Below, in pieces: positions 5,778-12,638 of a DNA stretch of 12,638 bases. Numbering within the stretch: the first letter of the stretch is position 1; the number at the start of each line of letters is the position of its first letter. The stretch covers positions 1 to 12,638 of the forward strand of contig NZ_ABZS01000024.1 of NCBI RefSeq assembly GCF_000173615.1, given 5' to 3'. Source of the stretch: Sulfurihydrogenibium yellowstonense SS-5. Lineage in GTDB: Bacteria; Aquificota; Aquificia; Aquificales; Hydrogenothermaceae. The translations under genes were made by a program, and so were the position numbers. Below the pieces are notes generated by a model. It saw nothing but the letters and a program-made list of their open reading frames with translations, made no database searches and was not told where the DNA came from.

Positions 5778-6367
5778 GGGAAGAAGTAAAAATAAAAATT
5801 CTTCAAAGTTTACTTGACGAAGTTACTAAAAAATACGATTATTTTATAGCTAACAGAGAAAGAATTTATAAAGAAACATATGAAATGGCAGTAAAAGATT
5901 CTTTAACAGGTCTATACAATAGACAGTATTTTGAAGATTTTGTAGTTAAGTTAATTAAAAAAGGATTAAGAGAAAATAGAGATTTTTCAATAATATTTAT
6001 AGACCTTGATAATTTTAAACCAATCAATGATAACTACGGACATACCAAAGGAGATGATGTCCTTAAAAAGGTTGCAGAATTATTTAAACAAACATTCAGA
6101 GATTATGATATTATCGCAAGGCTTGGCGGTGATGAGTTTGTTGTAGTTATTGAAAATCTTCCAAATAAAGACAGAATTGAAGAAGTTAGAAAAGTTTTTG
6201 AAGAAGCTTTTAAAGATTTCAATCTTTCTTTCAGCTATGGAGTAGCCAATTTAAAAGAAGTAGAGCCAGAGAGTTTAAATGAAGAAGAAATTTTAAATCT
6301 TATGCTAATCTTAGCTGATAGGAGAATGTATGAAGAGAAAATGGAAAGGAAAAGACGGCAGAAATAA
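5774..6367 (+). CDS. Diguanylate cyclase (single GGDEF domain)
   Basis: 197 aa: a helical lead (about residues 1-38) then one GGDEF domain that makes cyclic di-GMP from two GTP. Seen: DSLTGLYNRQYFEDF (42-56), FIDLDNFKPINDNYGHTKGDDVL with metal ligand D77, RLGGDEFVVV with an intact GGDEF at 118-122, and the closing DRRMYEEK. An inhibitory I-site, R109-D-Y-D112, stands five residues before GGDEF, so product feedback is likely. All visible catalytic residues are present, so it should be active as a dimer. There is no sensor domain or membrane segment. The start overlaps the FIST stop (ATGA), which makes the FIST protein the natural input partner. Confidence 0.93.
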   Translation: MREEVKIKILQSLLDEVTKKYDYFIANRERIYKETYEMAVKDSLTGLYNRQYFEDFVVKLIKKGLRENRDFSIIFIDLDNFKPINDNYGHTKGDDVLKKVAELFKQTFRDYDIIARLGGDEFVVVIENLPNKDRIEEVRKVFEEAFKDFNLSFSYGVANLKEVEPESLNEEEILNLMLILADRRMYEEKMERKRRQK

Positions 6368-6443
6368 TTGGTAGTAAGAAATCTATTAAATGAAAGTCCT
6401 TAAATGTCAAAGCGATCGATAAGACTGTTCTAAAAATCAAAAT

Positions 6444-6782
6444 TGTCATTCTGAGCGAAGCGAAGAATCTCATATTTTTCTTTTCAAATCAAAAAATCAA
6501 AAAAGAGATCCTTCGGCTTACAGCCACAGGATGACACGGAAAGGTAAGCTTACGAGAATTTTGGAACACTCTTAAGCAATCAATAGTGTCATTATAAACG
6601 ATAACGAAGAATCTCATCCTGGCTTTCAAAAATCAAAAGAGGAGATCCTTCACTGTGTTCAGGATGGCAAAGGAAAAACAACGTCATTCTGAGCGATAGC
6701 GAAGAATCTCAGTCTTTTACCTCTCACTTTCTTATCTTCTTTGAAAGAGAAGATTCTTCAGACCAAAGTCTTCAGGATGACA
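6444..6782. repeat. Cluster of six alternating hairpin repeats between converging genes
   Basis: Six units of the same family fill most of the 462-base gap between the diguanylate cyclase and dxs: 6444-6473 (+), 6505-6536 (-), 6587-6616 (+, degenerate), 6642-6669 (-), 6682-6712 (+) and 6747-6782 (-). Orientation alternates strictly, so every neighbouring pair could also form a larger cruciform. Tips differ: GC/GC with GAA or GATA loops, GGCT/AGCC, AC/GT, AGAC/GTCT. The last unit is followed by the element-type sequence GGGTGAATGATAAAC, so it is the left half of an element whose right half has decayed. The units may act as bidirectional terminators. I see no gene in this gap. Confidence 0.75.
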
Positions 6783-6829
6783 GCCAAAGGGTGAATGATA
6801 AACTCAAATTTTCACTTCCTTGACTAAAA

Positions 6830-8725
6830 TCAAGCAGTATTTAAAACTGCTTTTTTAACTTTTAAAAATTCTTCTATCTTGTTTACCATGCTGTTTACAT
6901 CTAAACCTAAATCTCTTTCTAATAGCTCTACCTTTCCATGTTCAATAAATTTATCCGGAATGCCAAATCTTAAAACTTTGTTAGAATAACCATTATCAAT
7001 TACAAACTCAGCAACTGCTGAACCAAAGCCACCGTTTAACACTCCATCTTCAGCGGTTATCACAAATTCATGAGTTTTTAAAAGTTTATTTAATAAATTT
7101 TCATCCATTGGTTTAATGAATCTTGCATTAACTACTGTTGGATTAAATCCTTTAAGTCTTAACTGTTTTTTAACTTCTAATGCTCTGTAAACATACTTTC
7201 CAACTGCAAGAATTGCTATATCTCTTCCTTCGTCTAAGATTTCCCAGCTTCCTATTTCAATTGTATTAAAACCTTCCATTTTTACACCGTACCCCGTACC
7301 TCTTGGGTATCTTAGAGCAAAAGGTCTTTTGCTGTTTAATCCTGTATAAAGTAAATCTCTAAGCTCTTGCTCATCTTTTGGGGAAGCTATAATCATGTTT
7401 GGAATTGGTCTTAAAAAAGCAATATCAAAAACCCCATGATGAGTTGGACCGTCATCACCAACTAAACCGCCTCTGTCAATCGCAAAAAATACAGGTAGTT
7501 CTTGAAGTGCTATATCGTGTATTACTTGGTCGTAAGCCCTTTGTAAAAAGGTTGAGTAGTAAGCTGCAACAGGCTTAAAGCCTTCAAGTGCAAGCGCTCC
7601 TGCAAATGTTGCTGCATGCTGTTCTGCTATTCCTACATCAAAAAATCTATCCGGAAACTTTTCTGCAAACTTTACAAGTCCAGAACCTTCCCTCATTGCA
7701 GGTGTAATGGCAACGACCTTATCATCTTTTTCTGCAATCTCTACTAATGCATCACCAAAAACCTTGCTGTAAGTTGGCAAGTTTGATGATTTATTAAACA
7801 CGCCGGAGATTTTGTCAAAAGGAGATACTCCGTGGAATGTGGTTGGATTTTCTTCTGCATATTTATACCCTTTTCCTTTTTGAGTAATCACATGGAGTAA
7901 AATCGGACCTCTCATCTGTTTTATATTTTCCAAGGTTTGTTCCAAATCAAACAGACTGTGTCCGTCTATTGGACCGACGTATGTAAACCCAAGCTCTTCA
8001 AATATAAGTCCCGGAGCAAAAAGCCCTTTTGTATACTCTTCTATCTTTCTAAATATTTTTACACCTTGCTCTCCAAAGATTTTATTGATAGCTTCTTTTA
8101 ATTTTTGTCTCGGTTTTTGGAAAACTTGCTTTGTGATTATCTTATTAAAGTAAGTATATATAGCACCAACGTTCGGAGATATAGACATTTGATTATCATT
8201 TAAAATTACTATAAACCTTGATGGGTCAAGCCAGCCAGCATTGTTTAATCCTTCAAAAGCCTGACCAGCAGTCATAGCCCCATCGCCAATAACAGCAATG
8301 GTATAAGCATCATCTTTTTTTAAATCTTTTCCAACTCTAAAACCAAGTGCAGCTGAAATAGATGTACTGCTATGTCCAGTTCCAAAATGGTCATACTTAC
8401 TTTCTTTTATCTTAGAAAATCCAGAAATTCCTTTATACTGTCTTAATGTTCTAAACTGTTCTTTTCTATCTGTAAGAATTTTATAAGCGTATGTTTGATG
8501 CCCTACATCCCATACGATTTTGTCTTTTTCAGGGTCAAAAGCCATAAGTAGAGCAACGGTCAATTCAACAGTTCCAAGTGATGGTCCAATATGCCCGCCA
8601 TTTAAAGATGTAACATCGATAATATAGCTTCTTATATCCTCACAGAGTTTTTCGATCTCTTCTTTATTTAAATTTTTTAAATCTTTATAGTTATTTATTT
8701 TTTCTAACATGGGATAATCTCTCAT
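6830..8725 (-). CDS. dxs: 1-deoxy-D-xylulose-5-phosphate synthase
   Basis: 631 aa, full length. It condenses pyruvate with glyceraldehyde 3-phosphate, using thiamine diphosphate, as first step of the methylerythritol phosphate route to isoprenoids; it also feeds thiamine and pyridoxal synthesis. Seen: GGHIGPSLG with H45, WDVGHQTYAYKILTDR with H76, TGHSSTSIS (116-124), the thiamine-diphosphate motif GDGAMTAG (147-154) ending NDNQMSIS (176-183), LGFTYVGPIDGHS, then the transketolase-like domain with DVGIAEQHA (catalytic E368), DRGGLVGDDGPTHHG and a C-terminal ITAEDGVLNGGFGSAV block. The minus-strand GAGAGGTG lies about nine bases before the ATG at 8725; the ATG at 8710 (residue 6) is a family-like alternative. 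It stands alone, with its own candidate promoter, and faces the diguanylate cyclase across the repeat cluster. Confidence 0.97.
   Translation of the reverse strand: MRDYPMLEKINNYKDLKNLNKEEIEKLCEDIRSYIIDVTSLNGGHIGPSLGTVELTVALLMAFDPEKDKIVWDVGHQTYAYKILTDRKEQFRTLRQYKGISGFSKIKESKYDHFGTGHSSTSISAALGFRVGKDLKKDDAYTIAVIGDGAMTAGQAFEGLNNAGWLDPSRFIVILNDNQMSISPNVGAIYTYFNKIITKQVFQKPRQKLKEAINKIFGEQGVKIFRKIEEYTKGLFAPGLIFEELGFTYVGPIDGHSLFDLEQTLENIKQMRGPILLHVITQKGKGYKYAEENPTTFHGVSPFDKISGVFNKSSNLPTYSKVFGDALVEIAEKDDKVVAITPAMREGSGLVKFAEKFPDRFFDVGIAEQHAATFAGALALEGFKPVAAYYSTFLQRAYDQVIHDIALQELPVFFAIDRGGLVGDDGPTHHGVFDIAFLRPIPNMIIASPKDEQELRDLLYTGLNSKRPFALRYPRGTGYGVKMEGFNTIEIGSWEILDEGRDIAILAVGKYVYRALEVKKQLRLKGFNPTVVNARFIKPMDENLLNKLLKTHEFVITAEDGVLNGGFGSAVAEFVIDNGYSNKVLRFGIPDKFIEHGKVELLERDLGLDVNSMVNKIEEFLKVKKAVLNTA
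6832..6856 (+). terminator. Plus-strand intrinsic terminator inside the dxs 3' end
   Basis: AAGCAGT (6832-6838) pairs perfectly with ACTGCTT (6846-6852) around a seven-base loop, followed by TTTT. The direction suits transcripts coming from the diguanylate cyclase side. The stem is encoded within the last codons of dxs on the other strand; in the minus direction the hairpin lacks a proper T tract. The stem is short and AT-rich. Confidence 0.5.
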
Positions 8726-8760
8726 ATCAAAGCACCTCTCATATAGGTAGTGAAGTATAT

Positions 8761-8786
8761 ATTATACATATTTATATAGTTTTCAA
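8761..8786 (-). promoter_or_regulatory. Candidate dxs promoter
   Basis: On the minus strand TTGAAA (8786-8781) is followed after 14 bases by TATAAT (8766-8761), about 36 bases before the dxs ATG. The hexamers are good but the spacing is short, in a very AT-rich stretch where chance matches are common. Confidence 0.3.
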
Positions 8787-9107
8787 ATATGCTTAACGTG
8801 AAGCGTGATAAATGATAGATGATTTTAGTAATTAACTTTTTAATTTAAATGAGAATTTTCTAAAATTCCTGCAAGTTTTACAATGCATGTGTAAATAAAG
8901 CATACCTTTACGCCATCCTGATGACTTTAGTCCGGCGTTCTTATCATTTAAAAAATGAGAAGATAGAAATCGAGAAGCAATAGGTAAAAAAATGGAGGGA
9001 TTTTTTTAGACGGCTGCAGAATGAAAATGAAAAGGTTAATTAAATTTTAGACTTAGTTAAAATTTGAAAGTACTTTCTATTACTTTATATTTTAACCTTT
9101 CAAGCTT
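8787..9107. other. Non-coding gap between dxs and the 83-aa gene
   Basis: No ORF or RNA gene was recognised. It holds a degenerate hairpin unit (8911-8945) and a GGAGGGA followed by seven T (about 8994-9007). Three inverted repeats follow: AAAGGTTAA at 9031-9039 with TTAACCTTT at 9092-9100, AAATTTTA at 9042-9049 with TAAAATTT at 9058-9065, and the perfect 12-bp palindrome GAAAGTACTTTC at 9066-9077. The nested inverted repeats lie just past the stop of the 83-aa gene and may end its transcript, but no T-tailed classical terminator is clear. Confidence 0.4.
8911..8945 (+). repeat. Degenerate single hairpin repeat unit
   Basis: ATCCTGATGACTTTAGTC matches the minus-strand reading of the unit at 6747-6782 (ATCCTGAAGACTTTGGTC) at 16 of 18 positions. 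The 3' half of the outer stem is lost. Instead ACGCC and GGCGT (about 8910-8937) can pair around the unit. Confidence 0.5.
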
Positions 9108-9359
9108 TTATTTAATTGATTGAATTTCTCTAATCTTTCTTGCAAGTTCTCTAATTGCATCTATTTCACTGTATCCTTTTTCTACAAGCTCTCTAACAAA
9201 TTGTGCTTTTGCCAAGGTGTTTAATTTTTCTACTATATCACCTGATACTTTACATTCTTGAGGAGAAGGTTCGCCATTTTTTAGAGTCTCATTTATACAC
9301 ATTTCAATTTCTTCTGGTGTAAACTTTTTCGCAATATCTTTTATCTCTTTTAAATTCAT
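9108..9359 (-). CDS. 83-aa helical protein of unknown function
   Basis: I do not recognise a family. The protein is rich in Glu, Lys, Ile and Leu, with no signal peptide or membrane helix. It reads as three or four amphipathic helices: LKEIKDIAKKF, PEEIEMCINETLKN, a central GDIVEKLNTLAKAQFVRELVEKGYS, and EIDAIRELARKIREIQ. Two cysteines (C21 and C36) flank a PSPQE turn. Such small helical proteins are often partners or regulators, but nothing here shows a role. The ATG at 9359 has AGGGA about eight bases upstream on the minus strand, and a promoter pair at 9387-9415 supports expression. It is divergent from the histidine kinase gene, sharing a 96-base gap. Confidence 0.7.
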   Translation of the reverse strand: MNLKEIKDIAKKFTPEEIEMCINETLKNGEPSPQECKVSGDIVEKLNTLAKAQFVRELVEKGYSEIDAIRELARKIREIQSIK

Positions 9360-9386
9360 TTTTATTTCCCTGTCAATAAATTTTGT

Positions 9387-9415
9387 ATAATATTACATTA
9401 ATAAAATCATGGTAA
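9387..9415 (-). promoter_or_regulatory. Candidate promoter for the 83-aa gene
   Basis: On the minus strand TTACCA (9415-9410) and TATTAT (9392-9387) are 17 bases apart, matching sigma-70 consensus at 4 of 6 and 5 of 6 positions. Transcription would begin near 9380, about 20 bases before the ATG. Confidence 0.4.
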
Positions 9416-9425
9416 TTTTCCATGA
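9407..9425. promoter_or_regulatory. Inverted repeat in the divergent intergenic region, possible operator
   Basis: TCATGG and CCATGA with a seven-base spacer form a 6-bp dyad. It overlaps the -35 box proposed for the 83-aa gene and lies about 30 bases before the kinase start, so a protein bound here could affect both genes. It is short, so chance is possible. Confidence 0.3.
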
Positions 9426-9455
9426 AAAAAAGCATAATTCTGAAGGTTTTTTAAA

Positions 9456-11477
9456 TTGGAAGCGGTTATCGCAATAACCATAGTTTACTTTTTAATCTCC
9501 TTTCTTACAAATACAATTAAACGAAAGGATATTTTTATCATATCAGCTATTTTAATATATATTATAGATTATCTGCTCAAATATAAAGGAATAAATTTTG
9601 ATATTTCATCTTTATTCTTTTTGTCTTTAGTATTTCATGCAAAATTCAAAAAAGAGAATGTTAAGATACTATTCATTGTCATCGCTTACTATATCAGTTT
9701 AACACTGATTGTTAATTTTTTCCAAGATTTCAAATCTATAAAAGCTTTTTATTTTTTAGGATTGGTAGTTTTAAATCAAAACTCCCAAACCATTGAAAAA
9801 ATTTGGCTAAGTGTTATCTCTGTATCCATTATTTTAAGTTTAATAAATTTAAATTTCTTTAGTTATGGTATTGCTTTAATTTTACTATTTTTTGTGTATT
9901 TAAAAATTTTAGAGTATAAAGAAAATTTGGAAGAAAATCAAGAGGAGTTTAAGAAGAAAATTGCAAGAACAATAGAGATAGAAGTAAAAAGAGAATACGA
10001 AAAACTTGAGCTTAAATTACAATTAGCTTACAAAAAATTAAAAGAGTTATTTAAGCTTAATACTTTTATTATAAAAGAGATTTCTTTGAAAGAAATGGTT
10101 CAAAAAATTGTAGAAGGTTTAATAGATTTAGGATATGCAGGCGCATACATATATATTTCAAATGAAAATTTATCTAAGAAAGGAGGCTTTATCCCAAATT
10201 TAAAGATTATCACAGAAGAAATGAAAGATAAAACTACCGTCTCAACTTTCGAAGATGAAAAGCTAATTTATATACCTTTGAAAGATGAAAAAGGTCTTTT
10301 AGGTTATTTGGTAGTTTATTCTAAAACTTCATTAACACCGGAAGAGATTGAGTATTTGATTACATACGCTAATTCTATCTCAAACATTATTGCGAAAACA
10401 AATTACTTCTTGGAAATAGTTAAATTAAGAGATTTAATTTATAGAACTATAGAAGCTGTGAATATAGGCATTGTAGTTTTAGACAGAGATTTTAATATAG
10501 AAATTTTAAATAATTTTGCAAGAAAGTTTACAAGCCATGAAACTACAATTAACAAAAATTTATTTGAAGCTTTCCCATTTTTTGACTCAATAAAAGTATA
10601 TTTAGAAGATGTCCTTTATACAAAAAAAGAGTTTGAAACAAAAATCAAAGATCAAGCATTAAACCGAATTTTCGAGGTAAAAGCCTTTCCAATCTCTTCT
10701 GAAGAAACATTAAACGGTATGGTTATTGTTTTTGAAGATGTTACAGAAAAAGAAGAAATGGAGAATCAAATTATACAGTCGGAAAAGCTTGCAGTTATTG
10801 GTAGATTGGCTGCCGGTATTTCCCATGAGATAAAAAACCCATTAGCAATCATAAATCAAAGTGCTTTTATGGTAAAAAGAAGAATTCAAAAATTATGTTC
10901 GAATGTTGACAATATTGATAGTATTTTAGAATCGATTGAAAGGATTGAAAGAAATGTAATTAGGGCAACGGATATAATAGAAAGATTATTGAATTTTTCC
11001 AAGCCATATTATACAAAAGCTGAAAAAGTAAATCTTAGGGAAGTTATTGAAGAAGCAATAAAATTAGCTATACTCCAAGCACAAAAAAGTAATATCTCAT
11101 TTTCAAAGAAATTGATGGATGCTTATATAAAAGGTGACAAAAATGCATTAATACAACTATTTATTAATTTAATTTTAAATGCAATAGAAGCTATAGAAAA
11201 TAAAGGTAAGATAACAATAAAAATAGTTCCTTTAAAAAGAGAAGGAAATGTGAAAGTTGTAATAAAAGATACAGGAAAGGGAATTCCGGAAGAAATAATG
11301 GATAAGATTTTTGAACCATTTTTTACAACCAAAGAAAAAGGGACAGGGCTTGGTCTTGCAGTAAGTTATAGAATTGTTCAGGACCATGGTGGTAAAATGT
11401 TAGTCAATAGTAAAGAAGGTGAAGGAACCGAATTTATTTTAATATTTCCAACGTACAATGAAGAAGAGGGCGAATGA
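9456..11477 (+). CDS. Membrane sensor histidine kinase with GAF and PAS domains (NtrB/AtoS-like)
   Basis: 673 aa. The N-terminal 150 residues hold six or seven hydrophobic helices (about 3-17, 25-43, 48-62, 69-88, 95-107, 114-131, 134-152) with hardly any periplasmic loops. A charged coiled coil follows (about 153-205), then a GAF-like domain (about 208-318), a PAS domain (about 323-435, ending [14 protein letters not shown]), a HisKA region with the phospho-acceptor H457 in [10 protein letters not shown], and an HATPase domain: N box around N575, DTGKGIP from D605, FEPFFTTK, and GTGLGLA near 629-635. It should autophosphorylate and pass phosphate to the overlapping response regulator. The start is TTG with GAAGG nine bases upstream; an in-frame stop (TGA at 9441-9443) rules out longer versions. 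The signal is unknown; the first domain resembles no sensor I can name. Confidence 0.92.
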   Translation: MEAVIAITIVYFLISFLTNTIKRKDIFIISAILIYIIDYLLKYKGINFDISSLFFLSLVFHAKFKKENVKILFIVIAYYISLTLIVNFFQDFKSIKAFYFLGLVVLNQNSQTIEKIWLSVISVSIILSLINLNFFSYGIALILLFFVYLKILEYKENLEENQEEFKKKIARTIEIEVKREYEKLELKLQLAYKKLKELFKLNTFIIKEISLKEMVQKIVEGLIDLGYAGAYIYISNENLSKKGGFIPNLKIITEEMKDKTTVSTFEDEKLIYIPLKDEKGLLGYLVVYSKTSLTPEEIEYLITYANSISNIIAKTNYFLEIVKLRDLIYRTIEAVNIGIVVLDRDFNIEILNNFARKFTSHETTINKNLFEAFPFFDSIKVYLEDVLYTKKEFETKIKDQALNRIFEVKAFPISSEETLNGMVIVFEDVTEKEEMENQIIQSEKLAVIGRLAAGISHEIKNPLAIINQSAFMVKRRIQKLCSNVDNIDSILESIERIERNVIRATDIIERLLNFSKPYYTKAEKVNLREVIEEAIKLAILQAQKSNISFSKKLMDAYIKGDKNALIQLFINLILNAIEAIENKGKITIKIVPLKREGNVKVVIKDTGKGIPEEIMDKIFEPFFTTKEKGTGLGLAVSYRIVQDHGGKMLVNSKEGEGTEFILIFPTYNEEEGE

Positions 11478-12638
11478 TGGAAAGGGGATATATTTTAGTT
11501 GTAGATGATGAAGAAGATTTGTTGGTATCTTTTAAGGAAATATTAGAGGAAGAAGGATATAAAGTAGATATAGAATCCAACCCTGTTAAAGCTGTAGAGA
11601 TGGTAAAAAATAATGATTATGACCTTATTATTTCTGATTTAAAAATGCCAGGTCTTGCCGGTAATGAATTTCTAAAAGAAATCAGAAAGTATAATGATTT
11701 TGTAAGCTTTATTATACTTACAGCCTACGGAACCGTTGATACAGCAGTGGAATGTATGAAAAATGGAGCATATGATTATATATCTAAACCTGTGGATTTT
11801 AATGATGAGAAGATTTGGAAGCTAATAGAAAGTGCTGTCAAAAAGACTAAAGCAATTAAAGAAAGTCAGTACCATAAATCTCAATTAAACATCATTAAGT
11901 CAAGAGATAAGTTTAAAAATATAATAACGATTAATCCATTAATGCAAGAAATTATTGATTATTCAATAAAAATCGCAAACTTTGATTTTACTGTACTTGT
12001 ATATGGAGAAAGCGGTGTCGGTAAGGAACTTTTCGCAAGGGCAATACACGAAGCAAGTCAAAGAAGAAACAATGCTTTTTTACCGGTCAACTGTGCTACT
12101 ATCTCTAAAGATGTTATGGAGTCAGAATTCTTCGGAGCTAAAAAAGGAGTATATACCGGTGCGGAAAACGATAGGCCGGGTATCTTAGAGCTTGCAGACG
12201 GTGGAACAATTTTCTTAGATGAAATATCTGAGCTTCCATTAGACCTTCAAGCAAAATTTTTAAGATTCTTGCAAGATAAGGAAGTTAGAAGAATAGGTGA
12301 TGTAAGTGCTAAGAAAGTAGATGTAAGAGTCATTGCAGCAACAAACAAGGATTTAAAGGAATTGGTAAATCAGGGAAAGTTTAGAGAAGATTTATACTAT
12401 AGATTAGAGGGTATAAAAATAGAAATCCCCCCAATTAGAGAAAGAAAAGAAGACATTCCCGTTCTTGCTTATTACTTTTTAGAAGAGTTTAATAAAAAAT
12501 ACAACACAGATGTTAAAGGTTTTTCAAAAGATGCATTAGAAGTGCTTATAAATTATTCTTGGCCTGGGAATGTAAGGCAACTTCAAAACGTTGTAAATGA
12601 AGCATGTATAATCGCTTTTGCAAAAGGACAATTTATAG
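11474..12638 (+). CDS. NtrC-type sigma-54-dependent response regulator, 3' end outside the window
   Basis: 388 codons are present and the frame is open to the last base. A receiver domain (1 to about 125) has acidic pocket D11/D12, phospho-acceptor D55 in ISDLKMPG, T83 and K105. A linker leads to the AAA+ sigma-54-activation domain: Walker A GESGVGKE, GVYTGA in the loop where the family has GAFTGA, Walker B GGTIFLDE, sensor AATNKDL, the arginine-finger region FREDLYYRL, and WPGNVRQLQN. The helix-turn-helix end is missing. Phosphorylated protein should remodel sigma-54 polymerase at distant enhancer-like sites. The start ATGATG overlaps the kinase stop (11475-11477), so kinase and regulator are coupled. 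The changed loop keeps Thr-Gly-Ala but alters the two residues before it. Confidence 0.93.
   Translation, partial: MMERGYILVVDDEEDLLVSFKEILEEEGYKVDIESNPVKAVEMVKNNDYDLIISDLKMPGLAGNEFLKEIRKYNDFVSFIILTAYGTVDTAVECMKNGAYDYISKPVDFNDEKIWKLIESAVKKTKAIKESQYHKSQLNIIKSRDKFKNIITINPLMQEIIDYSIKIANFDFTVLVYGESGVGKELFARAIHEASQRRNNAFLPVNCATISKDVMESEFFGAKKGVYTGAENDRPGILELADGGTIFLDEISELPLDLQAKFLRFLQDKEVRRIGDVSAKKVDVRVIAATNKDLKELVNQGKFREDLYYRLEGIKIEIPPIRERKEDIPVLAYYFLEEFNKKYNTDVKGFSKDALEVLINYSWPGNVRQLQNVVNEACIIAFAKGQFI

Noticed and set aside
6444..6782. Possible CRISPR array, because of repeated units with spacers
   Set aside because: Units alternate in orientation, differ in sequence and are unevenly spaced; CRISPR repeats are same-strand and near identical. 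No cas gene is seen.
8787..9107. tRNA, riboswitch or small RNA gene in the dxs upstream gap
   Set aside because: No cloverleaf, no T-loop GGTTCGA-type motif and no known riboswitch core could be found by eye; only inverted repeats are supported.
9371..9376. Perfect TTGACA on the minus strand as a -35 box for the 83-aa gene
   Set aside because: It sits only 11 bases before the start codon, so its -10 would fall inside the gene; the pair at 9387-9415 is better placed.
11982..12188. Short plus-strand ORF inside the response regulator
   Set aside because: It is out of frame with a well-conserved AAA+ domain and has no recognisable product; a chance overlap.
11474..12638. Frameshift or stop in the response regulator, since the window ends in TAG
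   Set aside because: The reading frame is continuous from 11474; the final bases read ATA then G, so TAG is out of frame and the gene simply runs off the window.

Overview
The window is an AT-rich (about one third GC by eye) chromosomal stretch with small intergenic gaps, many AGA/ATA codons and overlapping start/stop codons. Protein content and style (LeuB, Dxs, NadC, HemJ, PgpA, a TonB-like protein, FIST and GGDEF proteins, an NtrC-type two-component pair) fit a thermophilic Aquificota bacterium. My recollection points to the Hydrogenothermaceae, for example Sulfurihydrogenibium; this is inference, not a database match.

Layout. 1-645 (minus): pgpA (phosphatidylglycerophosphatase A) followed by the 5' end of purM. 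687-861: a composite palindromic repeat element. 937-2194 (plus): hemJ and nadC, one base apart. 2213-2388: second repeat element, flanked by a 41-bp imperfect duplication. 2427-3503: leuB. About 3504-3665: third repeat element. 3701-6367 (plus): a tightly coupled four-gene run: a 52-aa two-helix membrane protein, a TonB-like energy transducer, a FIST sensor protein and a stand-alone diguanylate cyclase. 6444-6782: six alternating hairpin repeats between converging genes. 6830-8725 (minus): dxs. 8726-9107: non-coding, with a candidate dxs promoter and a degenerate repeat unit. 9108-9359 (minus): an 83-aa helical protein I do not recognise. 9456 to the end (plus): a membrane histidine kinase with GAF and PAS domains, overlapped by an NtrC-type response regulator that runs off the window.

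How it fits together. The metabolic genes are housekeeping: phospholipid head-group maturation, purine, haem, NAD, leucine and isoprenoid synthesis. Two signalling modules stand out: TonB-FIST-diguanylate cyclase, probably linking an envelope or ligand signal to cyclic di-GMP, and the kinase/NtrC pair, probably driving sigma-54 promoters.

The most unusual content is non-coding: thirteen recognisable hairpin units of one family. Their outer stem and flanking GA/GA internal loop are mostly conserved, while the tip stem changes sequence but usually keeps pairing. Six of them form three inverted pairs inside elements of about 176 bp with terminal inverted repeats. One element appears to have split an ancestral hemJ-nadC-leuB operon while duplicating the nadC end and leuB ribosome-binding site, so that both genes stayed intact.
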